The notes below the pieces were generated by a model that made no database searches, was not told the DNA's origin, and saw only the letters and a list, made by a program, of their open reading frames with translations. A DNA stretch of 58,970 nt. It comes from Promineifilum sp. GTDB lineage: Bacteria > Chloroflexota > Anaerolineae > Promineifilales > Promineifilaceae. The translations under genes were made by a program, and so were the position numbers. Numbering within the stretch: the first letter of the stretch is position 1; each line of letters begins with the position of its first letter. This document shows positions 55,901 through 58,970 of this stretch, piece after piece. The stretch covers positions 1 through 58,970 of the forward strand of contig JACKBY010000022.1 in assembly GCA_020634335.1 (NCBI GenBank), given 5' to 3'.

Positions 55901-57016
55901 TTACGGCAACCATCCCGGCAGATAACCCCCGTCGGCCAGCAGCACCGCCTCCCCCGTCGCCGCCTCCAACCGCCAGACCGACGTCGCGCCGACGGCGGGG
56001 TCATAGCGCTGAAAGAGCAAGTAGCGGCCGTCGGGCGACCAACTCGGCGGGCCGTGGGTCACGGTCCGGTCGGCCGTCAGCGCCCGCGCTTCGCCGCCGT
56101 CGGGCCGCATCAGCCACAGTTGCCGCGCCGCGTCTGTGCCCGCCGGGACGCGCCCAAAGGCGATCCACTGCCCGTCGGGCGAAAAAACGGGCACGCTGTC
56201 GGCCACGGCCGCGTCGGGGCTCAGGCGTTGCCGGGGTCCGGTTTCGTCAAGGCGCGTCCGGTAAAGAAACGTGCTCGATGATTCCTGCGGCGGGGCGTCC
56301 CCCTCTTCGTTTGGCGGGGCAACATCGTGGCCCTGAACCGAAATATCGCCGTAGACGACAGAGGCACTGTCGGGGCTGAAAGCCGCCGGACTGCCCACGC
56401 GGCTGCTGAGCAGTCGCTGCGTCCCGTCGCTCAGCCGGTAGAGCACCACCCCCTCGTCGGTCGGCGAGACATAGCTGAGCCACTGGCCGTCCGGCGAGAA
56501 GCGCGCCCCATAGCCGGGCGTCTCATTGCCCTCAATGAGCGGCCGCGTCTCGCCCGTGGCCGGGTCGAGCCAGTGGAGGCGCGGCGAGCCGGGCAAGCCG
56601 TCCGTGTACGGGCGGCGTTCGTAGATCAGGCGCCGGCCGTCGGGCGACCAGACCGGGCCGGAACACTCGGCCGCCGGGCAGTCGAGCAGCGGCTCATCAT
56701 GGCCGCCGTCGCGATCAACGGCGCGCAGGGCGGAATCCTCGGTCCCCTCGGCCCCACTGAAGACGGCATACACGATACGCTCCCCGTCCGGCGCGGCGGC
56801 AAAGTCGATGACCGGCGGCGCGGCCGGATTGCCAACGCCGGTCAGTTGCCGCGCCGACCCCGCGTCTTGCGGCTGCACGTACAGTTGGGGCGCGCCGCTC
56901 GCGTCGGGCCGCAGGAAAAGGACGGCCGGGAAACGACTGGACGAGCCACAGCCCACCGCCAGCAACAGCAGCCCGGCGACCAGGCCCAGCCCGTAGCGCA
57001 ATCTTCCCGATTGCAT
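55901..57016 (-). CDS. TolB/PD40-like propeller lipoprotein
   Basis: This 371-residue protein starts at the ATG at 57016 and has a lipoprotein signal (LRYGLGLVAGLLLLAVGCGS; Cys in LAVGC). Repeated PD40-type units follow: GPVWSPDGRRLIYERRPYTD, ARFSPDGQWLSYVSPTDEGV, PVFSPDGQWIAFGRVPAGTD and PSWSPDGRYLLFQRYDPAVG. Each carries the SPDG turn of TolB propellers. It is anchored at the outside of the membrane. It is the last of four minus-strand genes with pstB and phoU, although its own transcription is not proven. Confidence 0.82.
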   Translation of the reverse strand: MQSGRLRYGLGLVAGLLLLAVGCGSSSRFPAVLFLRPDASGAPQLYVQPQDAGSARQLTGVGNPAAPPVIDFAAAPDGERIVYAVFSGAEGTEDSALRAVDRDGGHDEPLLDCPAAECSGPVWSPDGRRLIYERRPYTDGLPGSPRLHWLDPATGETRPLIEGNETPGYGARFSPDGQWLSYVSPTDEGVVLYRLSDGTQRLLSSRVGSPAAFSPDSASVVYGDISVQGHDVAPPNEEGDAPPQESSSTFLYRTRLDETGPRQRLSPDAAVADSVPVFSPDGQWIAFGRVPAGTDAARQLWLMRPDGGEARALTADRTVTHGPPSWSPDGRYLLFQRYDPAVGATSVWRLEAATGEAVLLADGGYLPGWLP

Positions 57017-57026
57017 TCTTGTCCAT

Positions 57027-57070
57027 CGCAACCCGCCCAGGTTGCGCTGCCTGCCCGGCAATCGGGCAGG
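57027..57070. repeat. two short hairpins, GTAGG-type
   Basis: GCAACC pairs with GGTTGC and CCTGCCCG pairs with CGGGCAGG, in series. Together they resemble a further degenerate relative of the GTAGCGC elements. They lie between the lipoprotein start and the cyclic-nucleotide gene stop. Confidence 0.45.
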
Positions 57071-57075
57071 TTGTC

Positions 57076-57444
57076 CTACCGAGCGCCGGCCTCAACCATG
57101 CGCCGCCGCAGGCGCTCGTTCATAATACGCATCACCTGAATGGCGAAGAACGGCGTGCGGTGCACGTGGTTCATAAATCGCGCCTCGTCGATGGGCACCA
57201 CCCGGCAATCGCTTCTGGCCCGCACCGTGGCTGTGCGCGGCGACTTGTCGATGAGCGCCATTTCACCGAAGACACCACCCGGCCCCAGCGAATCGAGGAC
57301 CTTCTCATCGACGAGCACCTCAACCTCGCCGTCCTGGATGACATACATGTAATGCCCGTCGTCCCCAGCGCTGAATATCGTATCGCCGGCGGCGTAATAC
57401 TCGACGTTCTTCTCGTACTTGAATATCTCGATGGTCGTAGACAT
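57076..57444 (-). CDS. cyclic nucleotide-binding domain protein without DNA-binding domain
   Basis: Start is the ATG at 57444 (122 residues). The cNMP-binding beta-barrel is clear: YAAGDTIFSAGDDGHYMYVI, then GPGGVFGEMALIDKSPRTAT, which contains the phosphate-binding cassette F-G-E-x-A...R-T-A. The C-terminal helix ends the protein where a helix-turn-helix would start in CRP, so it cannot bind DNA alone. It is 28 bases after phoU on the same strand. It may sense a nucleotide in phosphate or stress control, which is inference. Confidence 0.85.
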   Translation of the reverse strand: MSTTIEIFKYEKNVEYYAAGDTIFSAGDDGHYMYVIQDGEVEVLVDEKVLDSLGPGGVFGEMALIDKSPRTATVRARSDCRVVPIDEARFMNHVHRTPFFAIQVMRIMNERLRRRMVEAGAR

Positions 57445-57472
57445 AATTCTCAATCCATGCTTGCCGGTCGCG

Positions 57473-58159
57473 TCAACGGGCCGGCGGCGATTCATACTCG
57501 CCCATGCTCATCTCGGCATAGACCCCGGTCACCATGTAGACCACCCACTCGCAGATGTTGATCGTGCGGTCGGCCGAGCGCTCCAGGTTGTGCAAGGCCC
57601 ACTCCAACTGGTTGGCGCGATGAATTTGCGTCGCATCAACGATCACCAGAGCCACGATCTCGCCATACAACTCGTTGAACAGAAAATCGACCCGCTCGTC
57701 CATCTGCGGCACGCGCTTGGCCAGGTCCTCGTCGTGGTTGATAAACGCCTTGAGCGCCTGGAACAACATCTCCCCCGCAATCTCCGACATCTCCGGCAGA
57801 TGCAGCGCCAGCGCCTGCGGGATAGCCGTCGCGCCCAGGTTCAGGCTGATCTTGCCGATACCCTTCACGTAATCGTGGATGCGCTCCAGCTCGCCGACGA
57901 TCTCCATGACGGCGGCGATCATGCGCATGTCGCCGGCCATGGGCGACTGGGTAGCGATGAGCTTCAGCGCGCCCAGACCTACGGCGATGCGCCGCTCGTT
58001 AATGGACACGTCGGCGTCGATCATCCGCTGCGACGTCACCAGGTCGCGCTCGGTGAAGGCGGTAGTCACGCGGACGATGTGCTCCTGCACCTCGCTGCCC
58101 ATGCGCAGCACCTCATCCTGCAGGCGTTGTAATTCGCGATCAAATGTTTGGCGCATCAT
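57473..58159 (-). CDS. phoU: phosphate transport system regulator PhoU
   Basis: This 228-residue protein starts at the ATG at 58159, after AGGAG. It has two PhoU three-helix bundles: DRELQRLQDEVLRMGSEVQE with the first metal-binding E-x-x-x-D region near DMRMIAAVMEIVGELERIHD, and ALHNLERSADRTINICEWVV as the second. It represses phosphate import and PhoR signalling when phosphate is high. It follows pstB on the same strand by 93 bases. Confidence 0.95.
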   Translation of the reverse strand: MMRQTFDRELQRLQDEVLRMGSEVQEHIVRVTTAFTERDLVTSQRMIDADVSINERRIAVGLGALKLIATQSPMAGDMRMIAAVMEIVGELERIHDYVKGIGKISLNLGATAIPQALALHLPEMSEIAGEMLFQALKAFINHDEDLAKRVPQMDERVDFLFNELYGEIVALVIVDATQIHRANQLEWALHNLERSADRTINICEWVVYMVTGVYAEMSMGEYESPPAR

Positions 58160-58252
58160 TGCCTCTCCTGGCCGAAAGAACTGGTTAATTATTTATACAG
58201 AGGAAACGGATTTCACGGTCAGTTTTGCCCGTCCCTTTCCATTGCCAATTCT

Positions 58253-58970
58253 TTACCCAAACCGCCCGGTGATATACTGCTCTGTCATCTCGCTCTTCGG
58301 GTTGGTAAACAGTTCGTCGGTCTGGCTATACTCCACCAGATAGCCCGCCCGGTCGCTGTCCATGTTAAAAAAAGCGGTGAAGTCCGAGGCCCGCGCCGCC
58401 TGCTGCATGTTGTGGGTGACGATCAGGATAGTGTAGTTTTCCTTCAACTCCTGAATCAACTCCTCGATGCGCAGCGTCGAGATAGGGTCAAGGGCCGAGG
58501 CCGGCTCGTCCATCAGGATGATCTCCGGCCGGATGGCGATGGTGCGGGCGATGCACAACCGCTGCTGCTGGCCGCCCGACAGCGACAGACCGCTCTGGTC
58601 GAGCTTGTCCTTCACCTCGTCCCACACGGCCGCGTCGCGCAAGGACTGCTCCACCAGCGCGTCCATATCGGCCTTGTTGCCCTTGAAGCCGTTGATGCGC
58701 GCCCCCCAGGCCACATTCTCATAGATGCTCTTGGGGAACGGGTTCGGCTTCTGGAACACCATGCCGATGCGGCGGCGCACCTCCACCGGATCGACGTCCT
58801 CGTCGTAGATATTCTTGCCGTGAAACAGGATTTCGCCCTCGGCCCGGGCCGACGGGATCAGGTCGTTCATGCGGTTGAAGGCCCGCAACACTGTGCTCTT
58901 GCCACAGCCCGACGGGCCGATGAGCGCCGTGATCTGCTTCGTCGGGAATTGCAGATCGATGTTCTTGACG
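58253..58970 (-). CDS. pstB: phosphate ABC transporter ATPase PstB (5' end cut by window)
   Basis: The minus-strand frame runs to the window edge without a start, so the N-terminus is missing; 238 residues are visible. Walker A is GPSGCGKST near 58910, followed by AFNRMNDLIPSARAEGEILF (the PstB-specific N-R-M-N-D-L), Q-loop MVFQKPNPFPKSIYENVAWG, signature LSGGQQQRLCIARTIAIRPE and Walker B IILMDEPASALDP. Inorganic phosphate is the substrate. It heads the visible pstB-phoU-CNB unit. Confidence 0.95.
   Translation of the reverse strand, partial: VKNIDLQFPTKQITALIGPSGCGKSTVLRAFNRMNDLIPSARAEGEILFHGKNIYDEDVDPVEVRRRIGMVFQKPNPFPKSIYENVAWGARINGFKGNKADMDALVEQSLRDAAVWDEVKDKLDQSGLSLSGGQQQRLCIARTIAIRPEIILMDEPASALDPISTLRIEELIQELKENYTILIVTHNMQQAARASDFTAFFNMDSDRAGYLVEYSQTDELFTNPKSEMTEQYITGRFG

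Overview
The window is GC-rich, densely packed bacterial DNA, most likely from a Chloroflexota genome (Anaerolineae/Ardenticatenia-like). This rests on the mix of families: a UPF0182 giant membrane protein, a DUF58 plus transglutaminase pair, paired MscS channels, secreted SH3b, LysM, FG-GAP and TolB-type proteins, an orphan sugar ABC importer without its ATPase, and a caspase linked to an effector-associated adaptor. The phylum is inferred from gene content, not proven. No prophage, insertion sequence or CRISPR array was seen.

Layout. 1-6.9 kb: a cut MGDG-synthase-like glycosyltransferase, a GNAT acetyltransferase, a sugar ABC import operon (permease, permease, lipoprotein), a HEAT-repeat protein and an I42 protease inhibitor. 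7-25 kb: a fused FAD/Fe-S D-2-hydroxyacid dehydrogenase, an esterase behind a promoter-terminator leader, DUF58, transglutaminase, UPF0182, DUF3307, a patatin lipase, two coupled MscS channels, an AAC(3)-family acetyltransferase, a terpenoid-cyclase-fold protein and a LysM protein. 25-34 kb: malic enzyme, a ParB-motif protein with an internal duplication, a C39 peptidase-TPR protein, a beta-hydroxyacid dehydrogenase, DUF5661, folE, a shortened solute-binding protein and a seven-bladed propeller.

34.2-37.3 kb is the most interesting part: a compact minus-strand operon of a caspase-fold (C14) protease, an effector-associated/Death-like-domain adaptor and an endonuclease/exonuclease/phosphatase (EEP) enzyme. 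The protease and adaptor share a nearly identical glycine-rich module plus a related helical C-terminus. The operon has its own TATAAT box and is insulated upstream by the terminator of the next gene. It looks like an undescribed protease-adaptor-nuclease conflict or cell-death system.

37.4-43.2 kb: a Gfo/Idh/MocA oxidoreductase, a 337-base unassigned gap, an ATP-grasp ligase and a 983-residue secreted FG-GAP/HExxH metallopeptidase. 43.5-49.5 kb: the translation core, tRNA-Thr, tRNA-Tyr, tRNA-Thr, tuf, rpmG, tRNA-Trp, secE, nusG, rplK, rplA, an attenuated L10 leader, rplJ and rplL. rpoBC does not follow; maf does. 50-59 kb: a tail-anchored protein, an ABC-2 exporter, a triple-SH3b secreted protein, a membrane protein, a metallo-beta-lactamase-fold enzyme, a TolB-like lipoprotein, a cyclic-nucleotide-binding protein, phoU and a cut pstB.

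Many intergenic gaps hold dispersed palindromic elements of a GTAGCGCCGG...GCGCTAC type. Complete copies have CAGGG(T)n terminal inverted repeats, so the family resembles a MITE or REP element. A second set of gaps holds inverted repeats built from ATCCGTG- or ATACGA-type words.
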